The position numbers were made by a program, and so were the translations under genes. 64,000 bases of DNA from an uncultured Verrucomicrobiales bacterium (lineage in GTDB: Bacteria; Verrucomicrobiota; Verrucomicrobiia; Verrucomicrobiales; Akkermansiaceae): assembly GCA_937928545.1 (NCBI GenBank), contig CALGJQ010000021.1:29601-93600 (forward strand), given 5' to 3'. The first letter of the stretch is position 1. The number at the start of each line of letters is the position of its first letter. The notes beneath the pieces are model-generated. The model had not been told where the DNA came from. It ran no database searches and saw only the letters and a list, made by a program, of their open reading frames with translations. Positions 16,978 to 25,960 of the stretch are shown one piece after another.

Positions 16978-18658
16978 TCGACTGATTTCACCGCCTTGGT
17001 ATGTGCTAGGGCATCAGAATCCTGATGCAGATGCAATCTGCGCTGCGATTGGTCATGCTGCCTATCTCCAAGCTTTGGGGGAAGACGTGGAAGCGGCTCG
17101 CTGTGGCGAAGTGCCACCGCGGGTGAAAATTGTTTTGGAGAAGGCTGGGCTGCCTGCGCCAAAGTTGGTGGATGATGTTCGTCCGACGGCGGGATCGATT
17201 TGTCGGAAGAGTGTGGTGGCAGTGAGGCAGGATGACACTTTCTTGATGGCTTATCGTTTGATGGTGGATCACGGGGTGCGAGCGGTGCCGGTTCTGAATA
17301 ATGGGGGTGAAGTACGAGGTTTGCTGCACTTCCTCGATCTTTTGCAGCTTCTTTTACCAGCGGCAACAGACGGGCGTGATGTGAAGTTGCTTCATGCAAG
17401 TCTGGAGAACATTGGAGCGACATTAGGGGCTAGTTCTGACTTTGGTGCCGAGGCACCATCTGAGGAGGAGGATCTCATCATGATGGTGGGGGCTTCGAGT
17501 CAGGATACGGTGGGTCGTCGCTTGGCCTCGGCAAAGGTAGAAGGAAATGTCGGGAAGTATTTGGTAATTTGTGGAGATCGGCCTTTTGTGCACCAGCAAG
17601 CAGTGGATTTTGGGGTGAGAGCGCTCTTGGTGACTGGTGGTAATCAGCTCAGTGCAGAGATTGCGGAGCGAGCGAAGGAGGCTGGGATGATCGTACTTTG
17701 CAGTCCACATGACACGGCTACGACAGTGAAGTTGGCTCTTTGTGCACGGAAGGTGCGGAACATTATTAGTGAGGATTTTCTTTCTCTAGCTTCGAACCAA
17801 GTCGCGAGCCGCTTCATGGGAAAAGTGGCGTCCTCTGGGCAGGATCTTTTTCCAGTGGTAGAGGCGGGAACCCGTCGTTTGATGGGAGTTTTCTCAAAAT
17901 CTGATTTGGTGGATCCTCCACGAACTAAGTTGTCGCTGGTGGATCACAACGAGTTTTCGCAAGCGGTTAAGGGAGTGGAAGAGGCAAGAGTGGTGGAGAT
18001 TTTGGATCACCACCGGCTTTCGGGAGATTTGGTGACTCGTGATCCGGTGCGTTTTATTAACGAGCCGGTTGGCAGTTCTTCGACGATTGTGGCACGGAGA
18101 TTTCGGGAGAAAAATCTAGAGCCTAATCCGGCAGTGGCGCTTTGTCTGTGTGCGGGTTTGGTTTCGGATACTCTGAATCTGACCTCGCCTACGAGCACTG
18201 ATGTGGATCGTGAAATGCTGAGTTGGTTATCTAGTCTGGCAGAGGTGAATGCGGATGAGTTTGCAGAGAGCTTCTTTGCCTCCGGCTCATTGCTTTTGCA
18301 TGCTGACGCACGGGCGATTGTGGGAACTGATCGCAAAGAATTTAACGAAGAAGGGGTGTTTCTGAGTTTGTCACAGGTTGAAGAGACAAGCATGAAGGGC
18401 TTGACGGAAAGGAAGGAGGAGCTTCTTGAAGAATTGAAGCGCTTAAGGCACGAGAAGACCTACGACCTTTGTGCGATTCTGGTGACCGATATTAGTCGGC
18501 ATGACAGTGTCCTTTTGGCGGTTGGAAAGGAGTCTCTTCTCGCGAAGCTCCCATTTGATCGTCTCGGGACCAATGAGTTCGCTTCTCCCGGAGTGGTTTC
18601 ACGAAAGAAGCAGCTTTTCCCCGCAGTTTGTGAGGCGATCCGTTTGCGGAATGAATAA
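16967..18658 (+). CDS. Manganese-dependent family II inorganic pyrophosphatase with CBS and DRTGG domains
   Basis: 563 residues from a GTG start. It opens with the DHH-family metal motif GHQNPDAD (15-22), and carries LVDHNEFSQ and the signature ILDHHRLSG in the second part of the catalytic domain, followed by a DHHA2-type C-terminus containing SRKKQLFP (the SRKKQ substrate loop). Between the halves lie two CBS repeats (for example VVAVRQDDTFLMAYRLMVDH) flanking a DRTGG-like segment. That is the architecture of regulatory CBS-PPases, which hydrolyse PPi and are controlled by adenine nucleotides and diadenosine polyphosphates. It overlaps the membrane-protein gene upstream. Confidence 0.9.
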   Translation: MAIDRLISPPWYVLGHQNPDADAICAAIGHAAYLQALGEDVEAARCGEVPPRVKIVLEKAGLPAPKLVDDVRPTAGSICRKSVVAVRQDDTFLMAYRLMVDHGVRAVPVLNNGGEVRGLLHFLDLLQLLLPAATDGRDVKLLHASLENIGATLGASSDFGAEAPSEEEDLIMMVGASSQDTVGRRLASAKVEGNVGKYLVICGDRPFVHQQAVDFGVRALLVTGGNQLSAEIAERAKEAGMIVLCSPHDTATTVKLALCARKVRNIISEDFLSLASNQVASRFMGKVASSGQDLFPVVEAGTRRLMGVFSKSDLVDPPRTKLSLVDHNEFSQAVKGVEEARVVEILDHHRLSGDLVTRDPVRFINEPVGSSSTIVARRFREKNLEPNPAVALCLCAGLVSDTLNLTSPTSTDVDREMLSWLSSLAEVNADEFAESFFASGSLLLHADARAIVGTDRKEFNEEGVFLSLSQVEETSMKGLTERKEELLEELKRLRHEKTYDLCAILVTDISRHDSVLLAVGKESLLAKLPFDRLGTNEFASPGVVSRKKQLFPAVCEAIRLRNE

Positions 18659-18660
18659 GT

Positions 18661-21015
18661 TTATTTCGCTGCTTTCTTTTTCTCGTCAGCGGCCTTTTTT
18701 GCGGCCGCTTTCTTTTTAGCCTGCGCTGCTTTTTTAGCTTGGGCTTTTTTCATCTCGTTGTTGAACGACTTGTTCTGTGGCTCTAAAGAAATGGGTTGTT
18801 CTTGAATCTTGGGTGGCCAGACATTGTTGGCGGTGTTGGCGTCGGCAGTTTGCTCACTTGGGTCTATGACGATTTTCACGACTGGCTTTGCTGTCACGAA
18901 GAGCTTGTCGACCGCCTTATGGTTTTTCTTCCAGATCTCGGCGGGGATGTGATGAGTTTCCTTTTTTCCGTTTTCGAGGTGAAGTTCTACGAGGATTGGC
19001 ATGATGACTCCGCCTTTGTTTTCGAAGCGAGCTACGGTGAAGCTCTTTTTTGTCTTAAGGAGGCGTCGCTCGCGAGGCTTGAGCTCGCGGATCATTTTCT
19101 TGAAGTCTGCGCGTTGCTTGTTGGTGACTTTTGGAGCTTTCTTTTTGTCGTAGAAATCTTTGAGGCCTTTGTTTTCGTCGACGTATTTGGGGACGTTATC
19201 TAGATCTTTACCGGCGATGTTTTTATCTTCGGACTCTTTCTTTCGCTTCTTGGCATTCTGAGCCTTTTCGTCGGGGTCTCCGAGATCGAGTTTGTGCCGT
19301 TCGAAGGAAGTTATAGCGATGTCTACGTGTTTGGTGGTGTAGAACCAGGAGTGCCAAAACCAATCGAGATCGATTCCAGCTGCGTCTTCCATGGTGCGGA
19401 AGAAGTCGGCGGGTTCTGGGCTTTTAAACATCCAGCGGGTGCTAAATTCCTTGAAGGCATCGTCAAAGATCTCGCGACCTAGAATGGTTTCACGGAGAAT
19501 CGAGAGTCCGGTGGCTGGTTTGCTGTATGCGTTAGGGCCGAATTGAAGGATGGATTCGGAATTGGTCATGATGGGGCGCTGCTTGCCGCTGGTCATGTAT
19601 CTGATGATGTTTCGTGGAGTGGCGCGGGAGGGGTAGTTTTTTCGCCATTCTTGTTCGGTGAGGAGTTGGAGGAAGGTGTTGAGCCCTTCATCCATCCAGC
19701 TCCATTGGCGCTCGTCAGAGTTGACGATCATGGGGAACCAATTGTGGCCGACTTCGTGGATGATCACCGAGATGAGCCCGTTTTTGGTGCTTTCAGAATA
19801 GGTGCCGTCCTTTTCGGGGCGAGGACCATTGAAACAGATCATGGGATATTCCATTCCGTAAACGGGGCCGTTGACTGAAATAGCGACGGGGTAAGGGTAG
19901 TCGAAGGTGAGGCGCGAGTAGACGTTGAGAGTGTGGATGATGGCGTGGGTGGAATATTGGCTCCAGAGGGGCTCGGCTTCATTGGGGTAGAAGGACATGG
20001 CCCAGACTGGTTTTTGATTGGTGGTGAGCTTATGGCGGACAGCGTCCCAGATGAATTTCTTGGAAGAGGCCCAAGCGAAGTCGCGGACGTTCTTTGCTTC
20101 AAAGACCCAGGTTTTGGTGCCAGTGGATTTTGTTTTCTCGTTCTCTGCGGCTTCTTCTGGGGTGATGATGAACATCGGGTCTTTGACTGACTCGGCTTCT
20201 TTCAGGCGTTTCTGCCAGTCGGGTTTTAGGACGTCTTTTCCATTTTTGAGTTCTCCGGTCGCGGTGACGATGTGGTTATCGGGAGCGGTGATGGCGACCT
20301 TGTAATTTCCGAATTCGAGCGCGAATTCACCACGGCCGAGGAAGGATTTATTCTGCCAGCCACGGACATCGGTATAGGCGCAAATGCGGGGAAACCATTG
20401 GGCGATTTCGAAGATCTTGCCGCCCTTTTTGAACTTTTCCATGTTGCTTCGTCCCCACGAGGTGCGGGAGTCGGTGATGGTGTAGTGCCAGGCGATGCGG
20501 TAGGTGAATTTTTGTTTGGGCTTGAGAGCCTGAGGGAGGTCGATGCGCATCATGGTGTCGACGATGCGGTATTTGAGTTCTTTACCAGCGTCATCAGTGA
20601 GGCTGTCGATTTGGAAGCTGCCATCGAAGGTCTCTTTGAGAAGAAGTGATTCGAAGGAGTCGAATTGCATTTGGCCCAATTGGGGGGCTTCGCTGCTTTG
20701 GTGGCCGAGGGATGCGGGTGAGTGCTTGTTACGGTCGAGTTGAATCCAGAGATAGCTCAGGGTGTGGGGAGATTTGTTATGGTAAATGACGTGTCCACTT
20801 CCGGTGAGGATGTTCTCTTTCTCGTTGAGCGAGATCTTGAGGTCGTAGTCGGCTTGCTGCTGCCAATACTTTGGTCCGGGAGCACCGGAGGCGATTCTCG
20901 ATTCGGTAGGGGTGGGCCAGACCTCTTCCATTTGGCGGAAGGGGTCGTTGTGATATTCGATAGGATGGGCAAGGCAGGCCGAAGCAAGCCCCAGTAGAAG
21001 GAGTGCAATTTTCAT
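18661..21015 (-). CDS. Secreted M1-family metallopeptidase with Lys/Ala-rich tail
   Basis: 784 residues with an N-terminal signal peptide (MKIALLLLGLASACLA). The gluzincin site is HEVGHNWFPMIVNSDERQW followed by MDEGLNTF, giving HExxH plus the distal Glu; the exopeptidase segment appears as VYGMEYPMICF in place of GAMEN. Members cleave peptides from the N-terminus in the periplasm or outside the cell. The C-terminal ~30 residues are almost pure Lys and Ala (KKAQAKKAAQAKKKAAAKK), a strongly basic low-complexity tail not needed for catalysis. It converges on the pyrophosphatase gene with only 2 bp between the stops. A longer charged linker (DEKAQNAKKRKKESEDK) lies near residue 590. Confidence 0.88.
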   Translation of the reverse strand: MKIALLLLGLASACLAHPIEYHNDPFRQMEEVWPTPTESRIASGAPGPKYWQQQADYDLKISLNEKENILTGSGHVIYHNKSPHTLSYLWIQLDRNKHSPASLGHQSSEAPQLGQMQFDSFESLLLKETFDGSFQIDSLTDDAGKELKYRIVDTMMRIDLPQALKPKQKFTYRIAWHYTITDSRTSWGRSNMEKFKKGGKIFEIAQWFPRICAYTDVRGWQNKSFLGRGEFALEFGNYKVAITAPDNHIVTATGELKNGKDVLKPDWQKRLKEAESVKDPMFIITPEEAAENEKTKSTGTKTWVFEAKNVRDFAWASSKKFIWDAVRHKLTTNQKPVWAMSFYPNEAEPLWSQYSTHAIIHTLNVYSRLTFDYPYPVAISVNGPVYGMEYPMICFNGPRPEKDGTYSESTKNGLISVIIHEVGHNWFPMIVNSDERQWSWMDEGLNTFLQLLTEQEWRKNYPSRATPRNIIRYMTSGKQRPIMTNSESILQFGPNAYSKPATGLSILRETILGREIFDDAFKEFSTRWMFKSPEPADFFRTMEDAAGIDLDWFWHSWFYTTKHVDIAITSFERHKLDLGDPDEKAQNAKKRKKESEDKNIAGKDLDNVPKYVDENKGLKDFYDKKKAPKVTNKQRADFKKMIRELKPRERRLLKTKKSFTVARFENKGGVIMPILVELHLENGKKETHHIPAEIWKKNHKAVDKLFVTAKPVVKIVIDPSEQTADANTANNVWPPKIQEQPISLEPQNKSFNNEMKKAQAKKAAQAKKKAAAKKAADEKKKAAK

Positions 21016-21078
21016 GATTCAGGGTGAATGAACGAGGAGAAACTAGTAAGAGGGATTGATAAGACGAGCTTCAAATAA

Positions 21079-21840
21079 TCACTCAAAGTGATATCGCTTG
21101 CCTTTCACGGTGACATTTGGAGGAGTCTTTTTGTCTTCGAACAATTGGTAACCCTCGCGGAGATTGCTCCAAAATGAGTGCCATTTGTTGGCGGTGTTCT
21201 TGGCGAGGTTCTCGGCGGTCAGGTGAAATGGGAAGAGGTGAATGCGAAAGAAAGATTGGCCGCCCTGATGAGCGGAGTTGGCGAGAGTGTAGATTTCTTC
21301 GATCTTCTCATCAGTCATGGCCAGGCAGCCGATCGAGACATTGGAGCCATGGACCATGATGAAACTTCCAGTCCGAGCGTGGGCTTTGTCGAAGGAGTTA
21401 GGATAGCCGATGTTGAAAGCGAGGTGGAAATTGCTTTGCGGATTCATTTGGCTCGGCTTGACGAAGTAGAATCCTTCGGGAACCTGACGATCGCCTTCGC
21501 GGAGCTTTGGGCCAAGTTTTCCGGAAGCTCCGGCAATAGGGTAGGTTCGGAAAAGGACGAACTTGGTCTTCTTCTGGACCCAGACTTCGAGGGTTCGCTC
21601 TTTCTTAAAAGCGCGAATAAAGATTGGGGAACCCCAGGCGAGGCCTTTTTCTTTGAAGGCGGTTTTGAGGGCTGGGGTGACTTTGCGGGAAACGGCAGCA
21701 AAGCGTTTTGACCCGCTGGCGTAATCGGCCTCGGATATTTTAAGACTTTGAGCATTTCCGGTGGTGGTGATGCTTCGGGTAATAATCCAAGTGGCTCCAA
21801 TTGCCAAAATGATTCCAAATAAGCCATTCATTCGATGCAT
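21079..21840 (-). CDS. L,D-transpeptidase (YkuD/YafK-like)
   Basis: 253 residues with an N-terminal hydrophobic anchor or signal (GLFGIILAIGATWIITRSI). The catalytic YkuD motif is IMVHGSNVSIGCLAMTD, i.e. HG-x(4-5)-S-x-GC with the nucleophile Cys. Upstream strands include VPEGFYFVKPSQMNP and LAFNIGYPNSFDKAHARTG, which matches the YafK branch. These enzymes cross-link or trim peptidoglycan peptides, or attach proteins to them, in the periplasm. It lies 63 bp upstream of the M1 peptidase on the same strand and is divergent from the PEP-CTERM protease. Confidence 0.88.
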   Translation of the reverse strand: MHRMNGLFGIILAIGATWIITRSITTTGNAQSLKISEADYASGSKRFAAVSRKVTPALKTAFKEKGLAWGSPIFIRAFKKERTLEVWVQKKTKFVLFRTYPIAGASGKLGPKLREGDRQVPEGFYFVKPSQMNPQSNFHLAFNIGYPNSFDKAHARTGSFIMVHGSNVSIGCLAMTDEKIEEIYTLANSAHQGGQSFFRIHLFPFHLTAENLAKNTANKWHSFWSNLREGYQLFEDKKTPPNVTVKGKRYHFE

Positions 21841-21923
21841 GCGGAGATTTTACCTGACCAAAGGCCTTCTTCCTATACTGAAGTTTTAATTGAATAAACC
21901 TTTATAACTGGTAAAAATTAACC

Positions 21924-22868
21924 ATGCGTTCGTTGTTCATTCTCTTGGGATCTCTTACTGCTGCTCAAGGGGTTGCGATTTCATCTGGAACTGGCTCAGG
22001 GAATACGACTGCTCCGAGCGATGATCCGGGTTTTGCAAATGTGGGAACTTTGGGTGGGGCCTCGGCCGTTTATCTAGGGAATCAATGGGTGCTCACAGCG
22101 AATCACGTCGGTCGAGTGACGGTTCCTGTGGGGGCACCGGTGATTTTCAATGGGCTGAGTTTTGCGGTGGATTCTGGTTCAGCTCGCCGAATTGAAAATC
22201 CCACAGGGAGTGGATTGAGTAACTTTACGGATTTGATCATGTATCGCTTGGTCAACGATCCTGGCCTCACGCCATTGGATCTGGTGATGAATACGCCGAG
22301 CAATGGAACGAACGTTACGATGATCGGCAATGGCCGAGGTCGGGCAACAACTCAGACTTCGTGGGATGTTGCAGTTAATCCTATCGGGCCTGATGTTTGG
22401 ACGGAGACCATGGCTTCGAGTCCCGATGTGACTGGCTGGAAGACTTCGGGAGGGAAAGATGTCCGATGGGGTGAGAACTCAGTGACAGGGCAGGCAACGG
22501 TTGATCTTGGTGCGATTGATGGGGACGTCATCAGTTTCTTCACCACCTTTGATGAATTTGGAAGCACTCACGAAGCTCAGGGGGTTAACGGGGACTCGGG
22601 AGGTGCGGTTTTTTTGAAAGAAGGAGGGGTGTGGAAGCTAGGTGGGATCATGAATGCAGTGGGAACAGGCTCCACGTTTTCTTTTGACGGGCGCCCTCCC
22701 GGAGAAACAAGTTCCAATCCCTATCCTTACTTTGGTCGAGTGACAACGGCGGCAGATCTTTCGGTCTATAGTAGTCAGATTGGAGCGATCTTATCGGTCC
22801 CCGAGCCGAGTTCAGTAATGCTCGGTTTTTTAGGTGGAGTATTTTTCATGCGCCGCCGTCGCTCCTGA
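21924..22868 (+). CDS. PEP-CTERM-anchored trypsin-like serine protease
   Basis: 314 residues: a signal peptide (MRSLFILLGSLTAAQGVA), a chymotrypsin-fold domain with His in WVLTANHVG, a probable Asp in NFTDLIMYRL and Ser in GVNGDSGGAVF, and the C-terminal sorting signal VPEPSSVMLGFLGG, with a hydrophobic helix and MRRRRS basic end. PEP-CTERM proteins are cut and sorted by exosortase in exopolysaccharide-producing bacteria. All three catalytic residues appear present, so it is probably an active exported protease. Divergent from the L,D-transpeptidase; the 83 bp between them should hold both promoters. Confidence 0.85.
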   Translation: MRSLFILLGSLTAAQGVAISSGTGSGNTTAPSDDPGFANVGTLGGASAVYLGNQWVLTANHVGRVTVPVGAPVIFNGLSFAVDSGSARRIENPTGSGLSNFTDLIMYRLVNDPGLTPLDLVMNTPSNGTNVTMIGNGRGRATTQTSWDVAVNPIGPDVWTETMASSPDVTGWKTSGGKDVRWGENSVTGQATVDLGAIDGDVISFFTTFDEFGSTHEAQGVNGDSGGAVFLKEGGVWKLGGIMNAVGTGSTFSFDGRPPGETSSNPYPYFGRVTTAADLSVYSSQIGAILSVPEPSSVMLGFLGGVFFMRRRRS

Positions 22869-22903
22869 TTTGACGGGACGGTCTAGGACCGCTTGACTCC
22901 GGC

Positions 22904-24682
22904 GTGCGCAATACGGAAAAGAAATCTCGGGGGATTGATTGGAAAAAGACCTTTGGCCTCTATAGCTACCTCGGGAAATATCGGAAAATTTTCATCCCCT
23001 CGGTTATTGCGCTTTTTCTGACGGGGGCATTGTCCTTGGCCTTTCCCTATTTTTTGGGGACTTTGATTGGCTCTCCTCAGGAGGCGATGAAAGAGGGCGT
23101 CGATCCAAGCAAGGTGGGATCTCAGATCAATCGGGTTGTTTCTACTCTTTTGATCATTTTGTGTATTCAGGCCTTTGTCGCTTATTGGCGGGTGAGAGGA
23201 TTCATCAAGGCGGGCGAAAGTGCGCTCTGTGATTTACGACAGGATGTTTTTGCGCGCTTGGTAAGACTTCCGATGCCTTGGTTTATGGAGCGGAGGACTG
23301 GTGAGGTGGGATCCCGCTTTGCGGCGGACCTCTCGATCTTGCAGGAAACTTTGATCACGACGATTCCGCAAATGGTGCGACAGTCGGTGACGTTTATCGG
23401 GGGATTGATTTTCATTTTTGTTGCCTCAGTGAAGCTCTCACTCTTCATGCTCGCGATGATTCCGGTGGTTGTTCTGGTGGTGGCGATTGTGGGGCGCAGG
23501 ATTCGGAAGTGGTCGAAAGATGCGCAGGATCAATTGGCTCAAAGTAACATTGTGGCTGAGGAGGCGGTGCAGGGAATTGCTGATGTGAAGGCTTACTCGA
23601 ATGAGAAGTTTGAGGAGGCGAGGTATCGGAGTGCACTCGATGAGTTTTTAGGAACGGTGATTAAGGGGTCTAAGGCGCGAGCAATGTTTGTGAGTTTCAT
23701 CATCTTTATTCTTTTTGGAACGATCTCGGTGGTGGTGTGGTTTGGCGCAGGGATGATGGCGAAGGGGCAAATTACGAGTGAGCAGTTCACGCACTTTATT
23801 CTCTTCAGTATTTTTGTGGGAGCGTCCCTGGGGTCCTTGCCGGACATCATGAGTCAGCTTCAAAAAACGCAAGGGGCGACTGAACGGATTCGCGAGATCC
23901 TAAATCACGAGATTGAAGATGATCGTGTAGAAAGTGGTGAGAGCATTACGGGAACCATGTCGGCTAAGGACTTGGTCTTTGCTTACCCTTCACGGAAAGA
24001 GACGAAGGTGCTCGATGGCGTGAATTTCGAAGTGAATGCGGGAGAAAGGATCGCGGTGGTAGGGCCGAGTGGGGCAGGGAAGTCGACGGTCTTTTCCTTA
24101 CTGCTTGGATTTTATGAGGGAGATCAGGGAGGGGTTTATTTTGATGGAAAGCCTGCGTCTGAAATTCCGGTTGCGACACGCAGAGCGGCGATGGCGGTGG
24201 TTCCTCAGGAGGTGCTTTTGTTTGGAGGGACAATTCGAGAAAATATCGAGTATGGTCGTCCTGGAGCAAGTGAGGAGGAGGTGATCGAAGCCGCGAAAAA
24301 GGCGAATGCACATGAGTTTGTCGACGCATTTCCAGAAGGTTATGATGCCTTGGTGGGGCCTCGCGGGGTGAAGTTGAGTGGCGGGCAGCGTCAGCGGATT
24401 GCGATTGCCCGGGCGGTTTTAGCTGATCCTAAGATTCTACTTCTGGATGAAGCGACGAGTGCTTTGGATTCGGAGAGTGAGAGACTTGTGCAAGAGGCTC
24501 TCGATGAGTTGATGAAAGGTCGAACCAGTTTGATTATTGCGCATCGACTTGCGACGGTGAAGAGCGCGGACAAGATCTTGGTGCTCAATGAAGGTAAGAT
24601 TGTGGAAGCTGGGAATCATTCTGAATTGATGGGGAGAGATGGCACTTATCGTTTACTGGCAGAGACTCAATTGTTGACCTAA
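22904..24682 (+). CDS. ABC exporter, MsbA-like half-transporter
   Basis: 592 residues from a GTG start. An N-terminal six-helix ABC transmembrane domain (about 20-330) is fused to a nucleotide-binding domain: Walker A GPSGAGKST, the signature LSGGQRQRIAIARA, Walker B ILLLDEATSALDSES and the switch His in IIAHRLATV. This is the homodimeric exporter layout of MsbA/multidrug half-transporters, which flip lipids or export hydrophobic compounds. There is no peptidase or bacteriocin domain. The gene begins 35 bp after the PEP-CTERM protease and is followed by a GNAT gene. Substrate not deducible. Confidence 0.9.
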   Translation: MRNTEKKSRGIDWKKTFGLYSYLGKYRKIFIPSVIALFLTGALSLAFPYFLGTLIGSPQEAMKEGVDPSKVGSQINRVVSTLLIILCIQAFVAYWRVRGFIKAGESALCDLRQDVFARLVRLPMPWFMERRTGEVGSRFAADLSILQETLITTIPQMVRQSVTFIGGLIFIFVASVKLSLFMLAMIPVVVLVVAIVGRRIRKWSKDAQDQLAQSNIVAEEAVQGIADVKAYSNEKFEEARYRSALDEFLGTVIKGSKARAMFVSFIIFILFGTISVVVWFGAGMMAKGQITSEQFTHFILFSIFVGASLGSLPDIMSQLQKTQGATERIREILNHEIEDDRVESGESITGTMSAKDLVFAYPSRKETKVLDGVNFEVNAGERIAVVGPSGAGKSTVFSLLLGFYEGDQGGVYFDGKPASEIPVATRRAAMAVVPQEVLLFGGTIRENIEYGRPGASEEEVIEAAKKANAHEFVDAFPEGYDALVGPRGVKLSGGQRQRIAIARAVLADPKILLLDEATSALDSESERLVQEALDELMKGRTSLIIAHRLATVKSADKILVLNEGKIVEAGNHSELMGRDGTYRLLAETQLLT

Positions 24683-24730
24683 TAATTTCGGGTTGGATTT
24701 TTGGGGGATCGGGGCGAGTCTCGTCTTGAG

Positions 24731-25219
24731 ATGATAGACATGTTAGTGCGGCTGTATGACTTGCCCGAAAGTCAGGAACTTTATGAGCGAGTTGCTCAGT
24801 CTGAGGTCATTTTGCGTCGTCCGGGTGCTTATGAAAAACACTTGGTCGAGAATTTTGTGAGAGAGCATTTCTCGCCGAAGTGGGTGAGTGAGGTGCAAGT
24901 CGCTTTTTCTCGGCAGCCGATTGCTTGTTTTATTGCAACGAAGGATAAGGAGATTCTGGGTTTTGCATGTTACGAAACCACGGCGAAGGGCTACTTTGGT
25001 CCGACTGGGGTGGCTGAGGCGGCACGAGGCTTGGGGCTAGGAAAAGCGCTCCTTTTTAAGGCTCTCGAGGCCCAGCGTGAAGCTGGTTATGCTTATGCTT
25101 TTATTGGTGGAGTCGGTCCGAAGGAATTTTACGCGAAGACGGTGGGAGCAGTAGAGATTGAGGGGAGTGATCCTGGAGTTTACGTCGATATTTTGCCCGA
25201 GCCTCCAGCTGAATCGTGA
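24731..25219 (+). CDS. GNAT-family N-acetyltransferase
   Basis: 162 residues from ATG 24731; a TTG 30 bp upstream extends the frame but adds nothing conserved. The acetyl-CoA-binding motif is GVAEAARGLGLGKALLFKAL (R-G-L-G-L-G), preceded by the beta strand ILGFACYETT and followed by YAYAFIGGVGPKEFYAKTVG. The acceptor is unknown. Its stop overlaps the GTG start of the menG/ubiE gene (GTGA), so the two genes are translationally coupled, though no functional link to quinone synthesis is evident. Confidence 0.82.
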   Translation: MIDMLVRLYDLPESQELYERVAQSEVILRRPGAYEKHLVENFVREHFSPKWVSEVQVAFSRQPIACFIATKDKEILGFACYETTAKGYFGPTGVAEAARGLGLGKALLFKALEAQREAGYAYAFIGGVGPKEFYAKTVGAVEIEGSDPGVYVDILPEPPAES

Positions 25220-25896
25220 GCGGACAGGATCCAAAGTTCGTCAAAGGAGCATTCGCGAAGATTGCTGATCGCTACGTGATGACAAATCACGTGCTCAGCA
25301 TGGGAACTGATATTCTTTGGCGGAAGAAAGTAGGACGAATTGTTCAGGCTTGGAATCCAGAAAGGGTTTTAGATGTGGCCACTGGGACGGGGGATCTCGC
25401 GTTAGAGATTCAACGTAAGTGTCCGGATGCGAAGGTTTTGGGCTCTGATTTTTGCCCTGAAATGTTGGCTCATGCGGAAGAGAGCGGGGTTCAGGAGACG
25501 CAAGTTGCGGATGCGATGAATCTTCCTTTTGACGACGAGAGTTTCGATCTTGTTACGGTGGCTTTCGGGCTTCGAAATATGGAGAACTGGGAGGGTGCGC
25601 TGCGGGAGATGTCGCGAGTGATTCAAGTGGGGGGGCGTTTGCTGGTTCTCGATTTTTCGCAGCCACGAGGAATTCTGAAAAAGCCTTATGGGTTCTACTT
25701 GAATCGGGTTCTCCCAAAGATTGCGGGGTTGATGACGGGTGAGGGAGAAGCTTATCAATATCTCGCCGGTTCGATTGGAGAATTTCCGTTTGGGAAGGAG
25801 ATGCTTCGTCTTTTTGAAAAAGCTGGATTAAGTGAATGTGAGTGTGAGCTTTTGAGTGGGGGAATCGCTTCGATTTACACGGGGCTCAAGAGTTAG
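25216..25896 (+). CDS. ubiE: Demethylmenaquinone/ubiquinone C-methyltransferase
   Basis: 226 residues with the UbiE/MenG pattern: FAKIADRYVMTNHVLSMGTD (14-33), the SAM motif VLDVATGTGDLALEI (51-65), an acidic strand ending GSDFCPEMLA, then NLPFDDESFDLVTVAFGLRN and the C-terminal YQYLAGSIGEFP. It methylates demethylmenaquinone (or the 2-polyprenyl benzoquinol) in the last or near-last step of quinone synthesis. The GTG start overlaps the GNAT stop. In a bacterium of this type menaquinone (MenG) is the likelier product. Confidence 0.92.
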   Translation: MSGQDPKFVKGAFAKIADRYVMTNHVLSMGTDILWRKKVGRIVQAWNPERVLDVATGTGDLALEIQRKCPDAKVLGSDFCPEMLAHAEESGVQETQVADAMNLPFDDESFDLVTVAFGLRNMENWEGALREMSRVIQVGGRLLVLDFSQPRGILKKPYGFYLNRVLPKIAGLMTGEGEAYQYLAGSIGEFPFGKEMLRLFEKAGLSECECELLSGGIASIYTGLKS

Positions 25897-25960
25897 TTTT
25901 TAAGGTGCAAAGAGCGCTGATCGGGCTTGCCGAAGTGGGGAAGTTCGGTAGCGTTCGTTT

